Assembly: GCF_005222815.1 (NCBI RefSeq)
Contig: NZ_STGB01000001.1
Span: forward strand, 496,001 to 560,000
DNA length: 64,000 nt
Source of the DNA: Roseomonas sp. AR75
Lineage (GTDB): Bacteria > Pseudomonadota > Alphaproteobacteria > Acetobacterales > Acetobacteraceae
Reading direction: 5' to 3'
In this document: positions 7,897 through 16,943 of the stretch, one piece after another
Numbering within the stretch: the stretch's first letter is position 1
Layout: every line of letters starts with the position of its first letter
The notes under the pieces: model-generated
Databases searched by the model: none
Told to the model about the DNA's origin: nothing
Seen by the model: only the letters and a program-made list of their open reading frames with translations
Made by a program: the position numbers and the translations under genes

Positions 7897-9267
7897 TCAC
7901 CCCCGGAAGGGGGCGAGGTCCAGCTTCGGCAGGTCGAAGGCGCGGGCGGCGAAGCCGACCAGCGCCGCGGCCCGCGCATCGTCCCAGCCGCCATAGCGGC
8001 AATTGTCGCGCGCCTTCGTCTCGATCTCGGCACGGGAGAGCGGATCGGCGTGGCCGCCGCGGAGATTCGCCTGGCGCTCCTCCACGACGCTGCCGTCGCG
8101 TAGGGTGGCACGCACATGCCCGGTATAGGCGCGCGGATACGGGTTCTGCGGATCCACCACGTAGGAAACCTTGGCGCAGAGCGCGCGCAGGTCCGGGCGC
8201 ATCACCATCGCCTCGGTGAAGGCTTCCAGCCCCGCTCCGCCAAGGATCAGCCCGGCGGCGATGCCATAGGGCGTGCTGAACTTGGCGGCATACGCGTTGG
8301 GCGGCGCCTGCTTGGAGGCGAGCGGTTCCCACAGACGGTGCAGGATGCCCTCGGCGGTCTCGCAGGTGATGGCGGTGATGTCCTCGGCCTTCACGCCCCG
8401 CGCGCGCAGCTTCACCGCGCAATCGACATAGGGCTGCACCATGGTGCCGTTGGCCCAGGGCTTGAAGGCGATGGTGGCCGCCACCCAGTCCCGGCCGAAG
8501 CCGTCGAGCAGCGCGCCCCAATTCCCCTGCGTGGTGTGCGCGAAGCCGTGGAAAAGTCCGTGCGGGCCTTCGAATACGGTGCGCGGGCCGAAGAAGCCGC
8601 CCTTCGCCAGCAGCGCCGCGCGCAGTCCTGCCTGCGCCGCCCAGCCCGGATGCAGCCGCTTCGTCCAGGCGCCGTCCGTCAGGTATTCGATGATGCCCGA
8701 CGCCATGGAGCCGGCGATGCCGACGGCATCCACCACCTGCTTCGGCGTCAGCCTCATCGCGACCGCGACCGCCAGCGCCGCCGCCGGCGCGCCGAAGACG
8801 CAGGTCGGGTGGAAGCCGGATTTGTGCACGGCCTTCGGCACCACGGTGGAGAGGCGGCACGCCGCTTCCGCGCCCACGGCGATGCCGCGCAGCACGTCGG
8901 CGCCGGTCAGCCCGAAGCGCTCCGCCGCGGCCAGCACCGCCGGCACGATCACCACGCCCGAATGGATCGGCCCGCCTTCGAAGGTGTCGTCGTAATCCTC
9001 GCCATGGGAGGCGGTGCCGTTGATGATCGCGGCATCGGTCGAACTGAAGCCGCCGGCATGGCCGAAGGCGCTGCAGGCGCCGCTGCCCTCCACCGCGCCC
9101 AGCGTCGCGGCGACGTAATCGGTGCCGCGCGCGGCGACGCAGAGGCCGATGATGTCCATCAGCAGCCGCTCGCATGTCTCGCGCACCGCCGCATCGGGCT
9201 GCGCGGCGAGTGCGGCCTCGGCCAGCCGCTCCGCGACCGTCGGGCCTTCCGGCACGCTCTCAGCCAT
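7897..9267 (-). CDS. MmgE/PrpD family protein
   Basis: Member of the 2-methylcitrate dehydratase / immune-responsive gene 1 family, about 456 residues as usual. Typical features are the helical N-terminal domain with ASHGEDYDDTF near residue 92 (the His/Asp-rich active-site motif) and SGVVIVPAVLAAAE. It is the last gene of tctC-tctB-tctA. The sequence GTGATG makes ATG 9267 share a base with the tctA stop, and GTG 9270 would give a 4-base overlap. Context suggests it acts on the acid imported by the TTT transporter; true PrpD activity is unproven. Confidence 0.88.
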   Translation of the reverse strand: MAESVPEGPTVAERLAEAALAAQPDAAVRETCERLLMDIIGLCVAARGTDYVAATLGAVEGSGACSAFGHAGGFSSTDAAIINGTASHGEDYDDTFEGGPIHSGVVIVPAVLAAAERFGLTGADVLRGIAVGAEAACRLSTVVPKAVHKSGFHPTCVFGAPAAALAVAVAMRLTPKQVVDAVGIAGSMASGIIEYLTDGAWTKRLHPGWAAQAGLRAALLAKGGFFGPRTVFEGPHGLFHGFAHTTQGNWGALLDGFGRDWVAATIAFKPWANGTMVQPYVDCAVKLRARGVKAEDITAITCETAEGILHRLWEPLASKQAPPNAYAAKFSTPYGIAAGLILGGAGLEAFTEAMVMRPDLRALCAKVSYVVDPQNPYPRAYTGHVRATLRDGSVVEERQANLRGGHADPLSRAEIETKARDNCRYGGWDDARAAALVGFAARAFDLPKLDLAPFRG

Positions 9268-10727
9268 CACGTCTTCCTTCCGAATTCACGCCAGAGGGAC
9301 CAGGCCGTCAGCAGCGCGGCCAGGCTCAGCAGGATCAGCGACACAGGGTCCTGCAGGAACACCCAATGGTCGCCGAAGGAGATCACCAGGCTGCGGCGGT
9401 AGTTGCTCTCCACCATGAAACCCAGCACGACGCCGAGCACCAGCGGCAGCGTCGGCACGCCGGCGAGACGCAGCAGGTAGCCGACGACGCCCGCGGTCAG
9501 CACGATGCCGACATCGAAGAAGGACTGCTCGATGGCGAAGACGCCCGAGAGCACCAGGGCCAGGATGGCGGCGATCAGATAGGGCTTCGGGCGGTTCACC
9601 AGCCACAGCGCCGGCGTCAGGATCACCAGGCCCAGCAGCAGCATGGCGATGTTGGCCAGCAGCAGGCCCCAGTAAAGGCCGGCGACGACCTCCGGCGCCT
9701 TCTCGAACAGCATCGGCCCTGGCTGCAGCCCGTGGATCAGGAAGCCGCCGAGCAGGATCGCCGCGGAGTTCGATCCGGGGATGCCGAGCGAGAGCAGCGG
9801 CACCAGCGCCGTCGCCGTGACCACGTTGTTGGCGCTCTCCGGCGCGGCGACACCTTCGGGCGAACCCTTGCCGAACTCCTCCGGCTGCTTGGACCAGCGC
9901 TTCGCCTCGTTGTAGGCCATGAACGCCGCGACGGTGCCGCCCGCGCCGGGCGTGACGCCTTCGAAGGTGCCGATCCCGCAACCGATCGCCTGCGCCCGGA
10001 ACAGCCGGCGCTGCATGCCGAAGGAGGGGAGCTTCAGGCGCGTGTCGCGCTTCTCGGCCTTGCCCCAGGCGGGCTCGCCGATCTGCACCAGCATCTCGCT
10101 GACGGCGAACAGGCCGACCATGATCAGGATCGGCCGCACGCCGCCCAGCAGGTCCGGGCTGCCGAAGGTGAAGCGCGGCACGCCGGAGACGGGATCGCTG
10201 CCGATCGTCGCGACCAGCAGGCCGAGGCAGGCGGCGATCACCCCCTTCAGCAGCGATCCGCCGGACAGCGAGGCGATCACCGACAGGCCGAGGATCGCGA
10301 GCGAGAAATAGGCCATCGGCGTGAAGGCCAGCGCGACCTCCGCCAGCGGCTCCGTCGCCAGCACCAGCACCGCCAGGCCGAACAGGCCGCCGACGAGGCC
10401 CGAGACGAGCGAGATGCCCAGCGCCTCGCCCGCCTTGCCCTGCCGCGCCATCTCGTAGCCGTCGATCGTGGTGGCGGCGGAGGCGTTGGTGCCGGGCGTG
10501 CGGATCAGGATGGCCGGGATGGAGCCGCCATACTCGGCGCCGACATAGACGCTGGCCAGCAGCACGATCGCGGTGACCGGTTCCATGCCGTAGGTGAAGG
10601 GCAGCAGCAGGGCCATGGCGATGGAGGGCGAGATGCCCGGCAGGGCGCCGCCGAAGATGCCCCAGAGGCAGCCGGCGAAGGCGGCCGGCACGGTCCAGCC
10701 GCCGAGCGCCGAGGCGATATGGTCCAA
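9267..10727 (-). CDS. tctA: tripartite tricarboxylate transporter, large permease TctA
   Basis: 486-residue inner-membrane protein with about 12 hydrophobic segments. Family motifs are GGALPGISPSIAMALLLPFTYGM near the N-terminus, YGGSIPAILIRTPGTNASAAT, and the repeat-like GVTPGAGGTVAAFMAYN / LGIPGSNSAAILLGG in the second half. No ATG suits the N-terminus. The TTG at 10727, one base after the tctB stop, gives the expected LDHIASALGG opening. It couples solute import to ion gradients with TctB and TctC. Confidence 0.92.
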   Translation of the reverse strand: MDHIASALGGWTVPAAFAGCLWGIFGGALPGISPSIAMALLLPFTYGMEPVTAIVLLASVYVGAEYGGSIPAILIRTPGTNASAATTIDGYEMARQGKAGEALGISLVSGLVGGLFGLAVLVLATEPLAEVALAFTPMAYFSLAILGLSVIASLSGGSLLKGVIAACLGLLVATIGSDPVSGVPRFTFGSPDLLGGVRPILIMVGLFAVSEMLVQIGEPAWGKAEKRDTRLKLPSFGMQRRLFRAQAIGCGIGTFEGVTPGAGGTVAAFMAYNEAKRWSKQPEEFGKGSPEGVAAPESANNVVTATALVPLLSLGIPGSNSAAILLGGFLIHGLQPGPMLFEKAPEVVAGLYWGLLLANIAMLLLGLVILTPALWLVNRPKPYLIAAILALVLSGVFAIEQSFFDVGIVLTAGVVGYLLRLAGVPTLPLVLGVVLGFMVESNYRRSLVISFGDHWVFLQDPVSLILLSLAALLTAWSLWREFGRKT

Positions 10728-10728
10728 C

Positions 10729-11187
10729 CTATCCCCCGAAGATCGTGCCGACGGGGAAGGCCACGCCGAGCAGCTTGACGAAGCCCAGCCAGCCGAAGGC
10801 TGCCACGCCCGCGCCGAAGGCCGCCACGCGCCAGCCGAGACGCGCGCCGCCATAGGCCGCGACGGCGGCGGCGAACAGGCCGATCGCCAGCGGATAGCCC
10901 AGCATGGGCGCGGCCAGCACATAGGCGATCATCATCGCCAGCAGCCCGGCCGCCTTGGCGTGCGCCGCGATGCTGCGCGACTCCCCGGCCGGCGGCGCAC
11001 GCAGCAGGCTGCGCAGCACCAGCAGCGCGCCGGCGCCCGCCATCACGGCGGCGAGCGCCATCGGCACGCCGCCCGCGCCGACCGCATCGGACAACAGGCT
11101 GTCCTCGATGCCAACGGCCTGGTGGAACCAGGCGCCGCCGGCCGCGATCGCAGCGAGGCCGAGTGCGATGTCGCCGCGGCGGCTCAG
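10729..11187 (-). CDS. tctB: tripartite tricarboxylate transporter, small subunit TctB
   Basis: About 152 residues with four hydrophobic helices (ALGLAAIAAGGAWFHQAVG; GGVPMALAAVMAGAGALLVL; AGLLAMMIAYVLAAPMLGY; PLAIGLFAAAVAAY), the TctB/DUF1468 layout. It sits between tctC and tctA as expected. The start is unusual: no in-frame ATG, GTG or TTG lies near the beginning of the conserved region. A CTG at 11187 overlaps the tctC TGA in the CTGA arrangement that elsewhere in this window reads ATGA or GTGA. The start is therefore tentative. Confidence 0.8.
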   Translation of the reverse strand: MSRRGDIALGLAAIAAGGAWFHQAVGIEDSLLSDAVGAGGVPMALAAVMAGAGALLVLRSLLRAPPAGESRSIAAHAKAAGLLAMMIAYVLAAPMLGYPLAIGLFAAAVAAYGGARLGWRVAAFGAGVAAFGWLGFVKLLGVAFPVGTIFGG

Positions 11188-12143
11188 CGGATCACGCCCA
11201 TTTCGCGCAGCGCCGCGCCGATGTCCTCCGCGGCCTGGGCGGTGAAGCGCCGCGCCTGCTCGCGCCCGAGCATCACGGGCACCAGCGCCTCCTTCGTGTA
11301 CACGTCGCGATAGGCGGGGCTGGCGAGGACCGTGCGCAGCGCCTGTTCCCACATCGCCGCGATGTCGTCCGGGATTCCCTTCGGGCCGGCGAGGCCGCGG
11401 AACTTCGTCACGACGAGGTCGAGCCCCTGTTCCTTCGCCGTCGGAAGGTCCGGGAATTCCGGCAGCCGGCTCTCGGTGAGGACGCCGAGCAGGCGGATGC
11501 GCCCCGCTTCGAGCTGCGCCTTCACCTCCTGGATCTCGCCGATGCCGACATCGTAGGTGCCGTTCAGCACGCCGACCATCAGGTCCGCGCCGCCCTCGTG
11601 GCTCACCACCGCGGCGCGCGCGCCGGTCAGGCGGTTCAGCCGCTCCATCGCGATCCGTTCGAGCGAGGCGGGATTGGCGGCGCCCCAACGCTGGCGGCCC
11701 GGATTGGCCTTCGCCGCGTCCATCGCCTCCTTCAAGGTGCGGAACGAGGACTGGCTGCGCGTGTAGATCACTTCGGGATCGAGGAAGACGATCGCCATCG
11801 GGTCGAGCCCGTCCCAGCGCACCTCAGGCCGGCTGAGGTAGCTCGTCTGGATGTAGGTCGGCGTTGTCGCGTAGAAGGTGCCGCCATTCGGCGCGCTGCG
11901 CGCGACGCGCGCGACGGCGGTTGCGCCGGAGCCGCCGCGGACATTCTCCACGGCGAAGCTGACCCCCATCACCGGCTGGAGGTGCTTGATCAGCTCGCGC
12001 AGGAACACGTCGCTGCCGCCGCCGGGCGAGGAATGGGTGATCAGCGTGACGGGGTTCACGGGATAGCGCATCTGCGCGCGCAGCGGCGCGGTTGGCAGCA
12101 GCGGCAGGAGCGCCGCGGAGAGCGCAAGACGGCGGCCGATCAT
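11184..12143 (-). CDS. tctC: TTT-system periplasmic substrate-binding protein (TctC/Bug family)
   Basis: 319-residue extracytoplasmic receptor with signal peptide MIGRRLALSAALLPLLPTAPLRAQ. The mature part shows Bug-family features: YPVNPVTLITHSSPGGGSD at the ligand-clamping loop, VENVRGGSGATAVARVA and a second-domain GVLNGTYDVGIGEI. Bug proteins bind carboxylates such as citrate, glutarate or nicotinate; the ligand here is not readable. The start at 12143 is backed by GGAGG a few bases upstream. It is the first gene of tctC-tctB-tctA-prpD. Confidence 0.9.
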   Translation of the reverse strand: MIGRRLALSAALLPLLPTAPLRAQMRYPVNPVTLITHSSPGGGSDVFLRELIKHLQPVMGVSFAVENVRGGSGATAVARVARSAPNGGTFYATTPTYIQTSYLSRPEVRWDGLDPMAIVFLDPEVIYTRSQSSFRTLKEAMDAAKANPGRQRWGAANPASLERIAMERLNRLTGARAAVVSHEGGADLMVGVLNGTYDVGIGEIQEVKAQLEAGRIRLLGVLTESRLPEFPDLPTAKEQGLDLVVTKFRGLAGPKGIPDDIAAMWEQALRTVLASPAYRDVYTKEALVPVMLGREQARRFTAQAAEDIGAALREMGVIR

Positions 12144-12751
12144 GCTGGATCCTCCCTGGATTTGCCGGGGATCGTGGTTCAGCCGTCGGAGTCGCGCAAG
12201 GCGGCTGCGTCGCGTCCGTTCCGGTGTCTGATTGGTGCTCCGCGCCGCGCTGCAACCGATGTCGCGGCCGCGTGATATGCCGCCGTCATGATCGCGCGCA
12301 GGTTGCTGCAAAAGAAAGAATTTCGTGCAATGAGTTCATGATTGTGCAACACTGGCGTTGCGTTGGGTGAAATTTCCGGTCTCGATGCATGCTCGCGAGA
12401 CTTCCTGACGATGTGCCGGCCCGGCCTTCGCGTGAAGGTTTGCGGGAAGCAACGATGCTGCCGGGCGAGCACCGGCGGATGGCGGTGCCGGCCCGGCGCA
12501 TGACATTGTATGGCAGCTGATCGAGGATCGGCGGTCCGCGACGGGGCCGGGCTTCGACAAGAGGCCCGGTATGCGCGGGTTTGCCGCACGGGCCGTGTCG
12601 CGGCGGCCACTTGGCGGCGGGTGAATTCGCGACTCAGGCAACTAGGTAGCGAGTTTGCCCTCCTGATCAATCGAAAGGTGTGTCAATACACTGTCGCGCG
12701 ATCAGCTGCGCATCAGGACGAACCATCACCGTTTCGGACAGGAGGACCATC
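12144..12751. other. 608-base intergenic region, no gene recognised
   Basis: Divergent spacer between tctC and the desaturase. Parts of it (about 12290-12370 and 12640-12700) are visibly less GC-rich than the coding DNA. Short frames occur on both strands but none has an SD-supported start, family motif or the neighbours' codon bias. A GGAGGA ribosome site at 12741-12746 belongs to the desaturase. Both genes' promoters should lie here, but I see no confident -35/-10 pair. Confidence 0.5.
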
Positions 12752-14002
12752 ATGCTTGTTCTGCCCAGCCAGAGGGAACCTGCGGTGGAAGCGGACCAGC
12801 CGCTTTCGCGCGAGCTGCCGAGCCCGCGGGAGGCCATGGCTGTACGTTTGCCGACCTATCTGCAGCCTTTCCTGACATGGTTGACCGCGAAGCCCGCGAT
12901 GGGCGAGGAGGCCCCGTCACGCAGCGCGATCTCCTTCGTCGTCGGCGCGCTCGCCTGGATGATCGGCGGCTGCGCGCTGACGGTCCTGCCATTCCTGCTG
13001 AGCGATCCGCCGCTCGCGATGTGGCTGCTGGTGCCGGTCGGCCTCACCTTCACGAGCTGCGGACTGGGCCTATTCCAGGTTGTGATCTTCCATCACTGCT
13101 CGCACGGAACGGTCTTCGCGACCCGCGAAAGCAACCGTCGCGCGGGCAGGCTGATTTCCTCCCTGCTGTTGTTCAAGCGCTTCGAGGACTACCAGCGGGA
13201 GCACATGATCCATCACAGCGCGAAGAAGCTGCTGACCGAGGAAGACGAGTTCGCCGATTTCGTGCTCGGCCTGCTCGGCCTCGAGGCCGGCCTGCCGAAG
13301 CGCGAGCTGTGGCGCCGCGTGATCGTCGCCTGCGTCTCTCCGGTGTTCCACTGGAAGTTCTTCTCGCGCCGCATCCAGGCGAGCCTGTTCACCGGCGATG
13401 CCGCGCATGACTGGACCGGCCGCATCGCCTGGAGCGCCGCCATCATGACCACCGTCGCGACCGGCACCTTCTGGCTGTTCCTGCTCGCCTGGGTGTTGCC
13501 CGTGTCGGTGCTGCTGCAGATCGCGACGATCTTCCGCATCCTGGTCGAGCACAGCTTCCCCGAGGCGGAGCTGATCGCCGCGCGCGACAAGGAATTCGTC
13601 TGCCACGCCACCTGCGGCGTCTTCCCCGGCGCGCAGCCGCCGCTCGAGAAGGCGAACACGCTTGGCGGCGCGCTCGCCTGGACCGGCTGGTGGGCCAACA
13701 TGCTGACGGTGCAGCTCTTCGTGCGGCTCTTCGTGCTGTGCGGCGACGCGCCCTGCCACGACTTCCATCATCGTCGCCCCGCGACCAAGCGCTGGACCAC
13801 CTACGCGCATGCGCGCCAACAGGACCTGGAGAACGGCTCGCCGGGCTTCCCGACCGGCTACTTCGAGGCCTGGGGCCTGATGCACGCCGTCGACCGCAGC
13901 CTGGCGAGCCTCGCCAAGACCGCGCCGGCCACGCTCGGCCGCGAGCCCGCGGCCCATGCGGCCGCGCCTGTCACCTATGGGGAGCGCCTGCAGGAGGGCT
14001 GA
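12752..14002 (+). CDS. membrane fatty-acid desaturase family protein
   Basis: Di-iron integral-membrane desaturase/hydroxylase of 416 residues. All three histidine clusters are present: HHCSH (114-118), HMIHH (151-155) and HDFHH (336-340). Hydrophobic pairs lie before the first (59-112) and between the second and third boxes (224-262). The start at 12752 is chosen for its GGAGGA five bases upstream. The enzyme probably introduces a double bond or hydroxyl into an acyl or terpenoid chain using O2 and a ferredoxin or cytochrome. No lipid-synthesis gene is next to it, so the substrate is open. Confidence 0.85.
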   Translation: MLVLPSQREPAVEADQPLSRELPSPREAMAVRLPTYLQPFLTWLTAKPAMGEEAPSRSAISFVVGALAWMIGGCALTVLPFLLSDPPLAMWLLVPVGLTFTSCGLGLFQVVIFHHCSHGTVFATRESNRRAGRLISSLLLFKRFEDYQREHMIHHSAKKLLTEEDEFADFVLGLLGLEAGLPKRELWRRVIVACVSPVFHWKFFSRRIQASLFTGDAAHDWTGRIAWSAAIMTTVATGTFWLFLLAWVLPVSVLLQIATIFRILVEHSFPEAELIAARDKEFVCHATCGVFPGAQPPLEKANTLGGALAWTGWWANMLTVQLFVRLFVLCGDAPCHDFHHRRPATKRWTTYAHARQQDLENGSPGFPTGYFEAWGLMHAVDRSLASLAKTAPATLGREPAAHAAAPVTYGERLQEG

Positions 14003-14052
14003 ACCAGAAGAACTTCGTCCGGAACGGGTCCGCGCCACTCCTGCGCGGACCG

Positions 14053-14090
14053 CTCGCCGGCACCGGGGTCGTCCTGCCCGGACCGGCGAG
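14053..14090. terminator. long hairpin between convergent genes
   Basis: An 8-base outer stem CTCGCCGG/CCGGCGAG encloses a 5-base inner stem CCGGG/CCCGG with a 9-base loop. It lies between the convergent desaturase and histidine kinase genes, where it could end transcription from either side. No U-tract follows, so intrinsic termination is only suggested. A smaller repeat, ACTACA/TGTAGT, is at 14150-14169. Confidence 0.35.
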
Positions 14091-14268
14091 ACTACGGGCC
14101 GCACCGCCGAAATCGGCTGGTGCGGCAACCGCCCCGGCATTGGGCCGGAACTACATCCATCCGTGTAGTCCTGTGGCTGACGCGCCGCCTCGCCCTGACA
14201 GGCGGCCGTGCGCCCGCGCGCCGCGCCCGCAGCCTGCGGCGTCCATCAGTCCCGCTGATCAGGTCTGC

Positions 14269-15654
14269 TCAGGCCGCGCCCGGCTCGGCCGGCGGCAGCT
14301 CCGCGATGCGCACCACGCTCTCCGGCAGCATGATCGTCACCGCCGTGCCCTCCCCGGGGGCGCTGACGATGCGCAGCGTGCCGCCATGCGCCTCGACGAG
14401 GCCCTTGGCGATCGGCAGGCCGAGCCCGGTGCCGGGGAAGCTGCGGGAATGCCCGCCATCGATCTGCTGGAACGGCTCCAGCGCGCGCGGGATGTCCTCC
14501 GCCCGCATGCCGACGCCGGTGTCGCGCACCAGCAGTTCCGCCGCGCCGTCGGGGCGCTGCCTGGCGGAGACGGTCACGCTGCCGCCCGCGCCGGTGAACT
14601 TCACCGCGTTGCTGATCAGGTTGTTCATCACCTGGCGGAAGCGGAGCTGGTCCACCTTGATCTCGAGCCCCGGCTCGCCGCGCCGCACTTCCAGCCGCAC
14701 GTCGTTCTGCATCGCCAGCGCCGACAGCTCGCGCGCCGAGGCGCCGAGCAGCGTCTCCGCGCGGCACCACACCAGGCTGAGCTGCGGCGCCACCTTCGCC
14801 AGGCTGGAGTAGTCCAGGATGTCGTTGATCAGCTCCAGCAGCAGCCGGCCGGATTCGTTGATCTGCTGCGCGTACTCGGCGTGCTGGTGCGCCGTGAGGC
14901 GATAGCTCGACCCCGGCAGCATCATGTCGGAGAAGCCGATGATCGCGTTCAGCGGCGTGCGCAGCTCGTGGCTCAGCGTGGCGATGAAGCGCGCGCGGAG
15001 CGCGCTGGCCTCCTCGGCGGTCGCCTTGGCGATCCGCAACTCGATCTCGGACTGCTTGCGCGCGAGCACGTCGATGTAGACGGAGAGCGCGCCCTCCACG
15101 AGTTCCTGGTCGCCGCTCTCGAAGGGGCGGCTGACATTCGCCTCCGAGTGGTTGCCGAGGATCAGCGCATGACCGGAGGCGCGGTCATAGGCCCAGAGCA
15201 CATAGGGCATGCGCAGGATGCCCGTGAGCTCATAGGCGGGCGATTCGATCACGCTGCGCGCCGTGGTGAGGAAGAAGGCCGGCGCCGCGGGCACCGTCGC
15301 GAATTCCGCCGGCGCGTCGGAGCCGAAGCCGATCGCATGCGTCACGCGGAACAGGTCGGGCGAGGTGGGGGAGGGCTCGTGCCGCGCGAAGGCGGCGCGG
15401 TCGCAGAGCGTGTTCTCGACGATCACCTCCAGCATCGAGGCGCCGAGTTCCTCGGGGGTCGCGCAGAGGTCGGAAAGCCGGTGCGCCTCGCGGATCAGCT
15501 TGGCGACGGTGCGGCTGCGGCGCGCTTCCCGGAAGGCCTGGCTCTGCTCTTCCTGCAGGCGCAGCAGGCGCGCGCCGAGGTCGTTGCACTCGCGCCGGTA
15601 ATAGGCGAGCTCCCGTTCGAGCTTCGCCAGGTCGAGGGCGCGCAGTTCTGTCAC
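14269..15654 (-). CDS. sensor histidine kinase partnered with FIST protein
   Basis: 461-residue kinase with no membrane segment or classical signal peptide. An N-terminal coiled coil (about 5-50) leads into a GAF-like domain (about 55-195), a short helical linker, a HisKA domain with phospho-acceptor His229 in SHELRTPLNAI, and an HATPase domain (N-box NNLISNAVKF; DTGVGM at 378-383; GTGLGL at 408-413). It has no receiver domain and no response-regulator gene is adjacent. The GTG start at 15654 overlaps the FIST gene's stop by 4 bases. I infer that the FIST protein controls its autophosphorylation, as NosP does for NahK. Confidence 0.9.
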   Translation of the reverse strand: MTELRALDLAKLERELAYYRRECNDLGARLLRLQEEQSQAFREARRSRTVAKLIREAHRLSDLCATPEELGASMLEVIVENTLCDRAAFARHEPSPTSPDLFRVTHAIGFGSDAPAEFATVPAAPAFFLTTARSVIESPAYELTGILRMPYVLWAYDRASGHALILGNHSEANVSRPFESGDQELVEGALSVYIDVLARKQSEIELRIAKATAEEASALRARFIATLSHELRTPLNAIIGFSDMMLPGSSYRLTAHQHAEYAQQINESGRLLLELINDILDYSSLAKVAPQLSLVWCRAETLLGASARELSALAMQNDVRLEVRRGEPGLEIKVDQLRFRQVMNNLISNAVKFTGAGGSVTVSARQRPDGAAELLVRDTGVGMRAEDIPRALEPFQQIDGGHSRSFPGTGLGLPIAKGLVEAHGGTLRIVSAPGEGTAVTIMLPESVVRIAELPPAEPGAA

Positions 15655-16853
15655 TGTCGCCTCCGCAGCACCGTCAGCACGCCGGTCCAGTCCAGCGGCC
15701 GGCTGTGCTCGCCGTCGAAGGGCGCGACCTCCACCCCCGAATAGAAGCCGAGCAGCGGCACCTTCGCGTCCAGCCCGCGCACCACGAGCTCGGCTTCCTC
15801 GATCGAGGAGCCGCTGCGCGCGCTCGCCCGACCCGCGCAATCGATGTAGAGGCCGAGCAGGTTGTCGTGGCCACCGACCGTGCGGTTCATCTCCTCCACG
15901 CCGCGGCGGACGGAATCGAGCATGAGGCCGTTGTCGCGGCTCATGATCTGCACCAGCGCGCCTTCCTCGAAATCCGGCTCGAACAGGGTGATCGAGCCGG
16001 TATTCGCATCGGCGCTCAGGATCAGCCGGTTGACGTAGGATTTCTCGTCATAGGGCGCATAGGGATCGCCCTGCTTCTGGCCGAGCGTCGCCACCAGCGA
16101 CAATTCCTGCCCGCGCCCGCCGCCGATCGGCAGCCCCAGCATGCGCTCGATCACCTTCAGCGCCGGTTCGCCATCCAGCTCATAGACGGTGGCGCCGTCG
16201 ATGCGGGTAATCTCCATGAAGGCGCTGACCGGCCGGCAGCCATGCAGGATCACCGTCTCCGCGGAGACGTTGGGCGGGAAGACCAGCGCCACGGTGGCGT
16301 GCTTGCTGACGCCGTCGCCGTCGAAGACCCAGGCGCCGGACATGTTCATGTCGGTCAGCAGCCCGCCGCCGAGCAGGTTCACCGGCGCGTTGCCAACCGC
16401 CTCGTTGAAGCCGGCAACGATGGAACTCGCATAGTGCAGCTTCGGCGGCTGGGTGCTGGCAACGCTGTCGAACAGCAGCAGCACGACCTGGTCCTGCCTG
16501 ACCACGCTGCGCACCTGCGCGCCGATGTCCGCGCCGGCCTTGCGCTCATCCACTTCCAGGCCACGGCTCACCAGGAATTGCGGCGCCGTGTCCGGGTCGT
16601 GGAAGGCTACCAGGCCCAGCTCGAAACCGCTGTAGCCGGAGCCGCTGCGGGAGATGGCGCCGGCCGCCGAGCCGCCGACCACCGGTACCGGCCCCAGCGC
16701 ATCCGCCAGGGCGGCGCGCACGGCGAATGGGTCGAGCTTGCCGCCCGAGAAAGCCATCAGAAGGCGGGCGTTGTCCGCCGCCGTCCCGAGCGCAGCCACG
16801 GCCTGTCGCACTGCAGCGACGGGATCCGGACTTCTGCCGTAACCGACTCGCAT
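15651..16853 (-). CDS. FIST-domain sensory protein, NosP-like candidate
   Basis: 400 residues made of FIST_N (about 30-230) and FIST_C (about 240-395). Visible family features are LLMAFSGG, VVGGSAAGAISRSG, NLLGGGLLTDMN in the first domain, and YVNRLILSADANTGSITLFEPDFEEG then LGFYSGVEVAPF in the second. FIST proteins bind small ligands; some, called NosP, bind haem and sense nitric oxide beside a kinase gene. The start MRVGYGRS at 16853 has GGAGG seven bases upstream. The gene is first in a two-gene operon with the kinase. No haem ligand can be assigned by eye. Confidence 0.88.
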   Translation of the reverse strand: MRVGYGRSPDPVAAVRQAVAALGTAADNARLLMAFSGGKLDPFAVRAALADALGPVPVVGGSAAGAISRSGSGYSGFELGLVAFHDPDTAPQFLVSRGLEVDERKAGADIGAQVRSVVRQDQVVLLLFDSVASTQPPKLHYASSIVAGFNEAVGNAPVNLLGGGLLTDMNMSGAWVFDGDGVSKHATVALVFPPNVSAETVILHGCRPVSAFMEITRIDGATVYELDGEPALKVIERMLGLPIGGGRGQELSLVATLGQKQGDPYAPYDEKSYVNRLILSADANTGSITLFEPDFEEGALVQIMSRDNGLMLDSVRRGVEEMNRTVGGHDNLLGLYIDCAGRASARSGSSIEEAELVVRGLDAKVPLLGFYSGVEVAPFDGEHSRPLDWTGVLTVLRRRQ

Positions 16854-16943
16854 CCGGGGCCTCCAGCCGCCCACACGCACGGTGGACGCCCGTCGCCGAC
16901 GAAGCCTCGCCGACCAGCGTGCGCCAACCCTGTCAGAGCTATC

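Noticed and set aside
12179..12670. Short frames in the tctC-desaturase spacer
   Set aside because: Overlapping, mutually exclusive frames with no SD, motif or codon bias.
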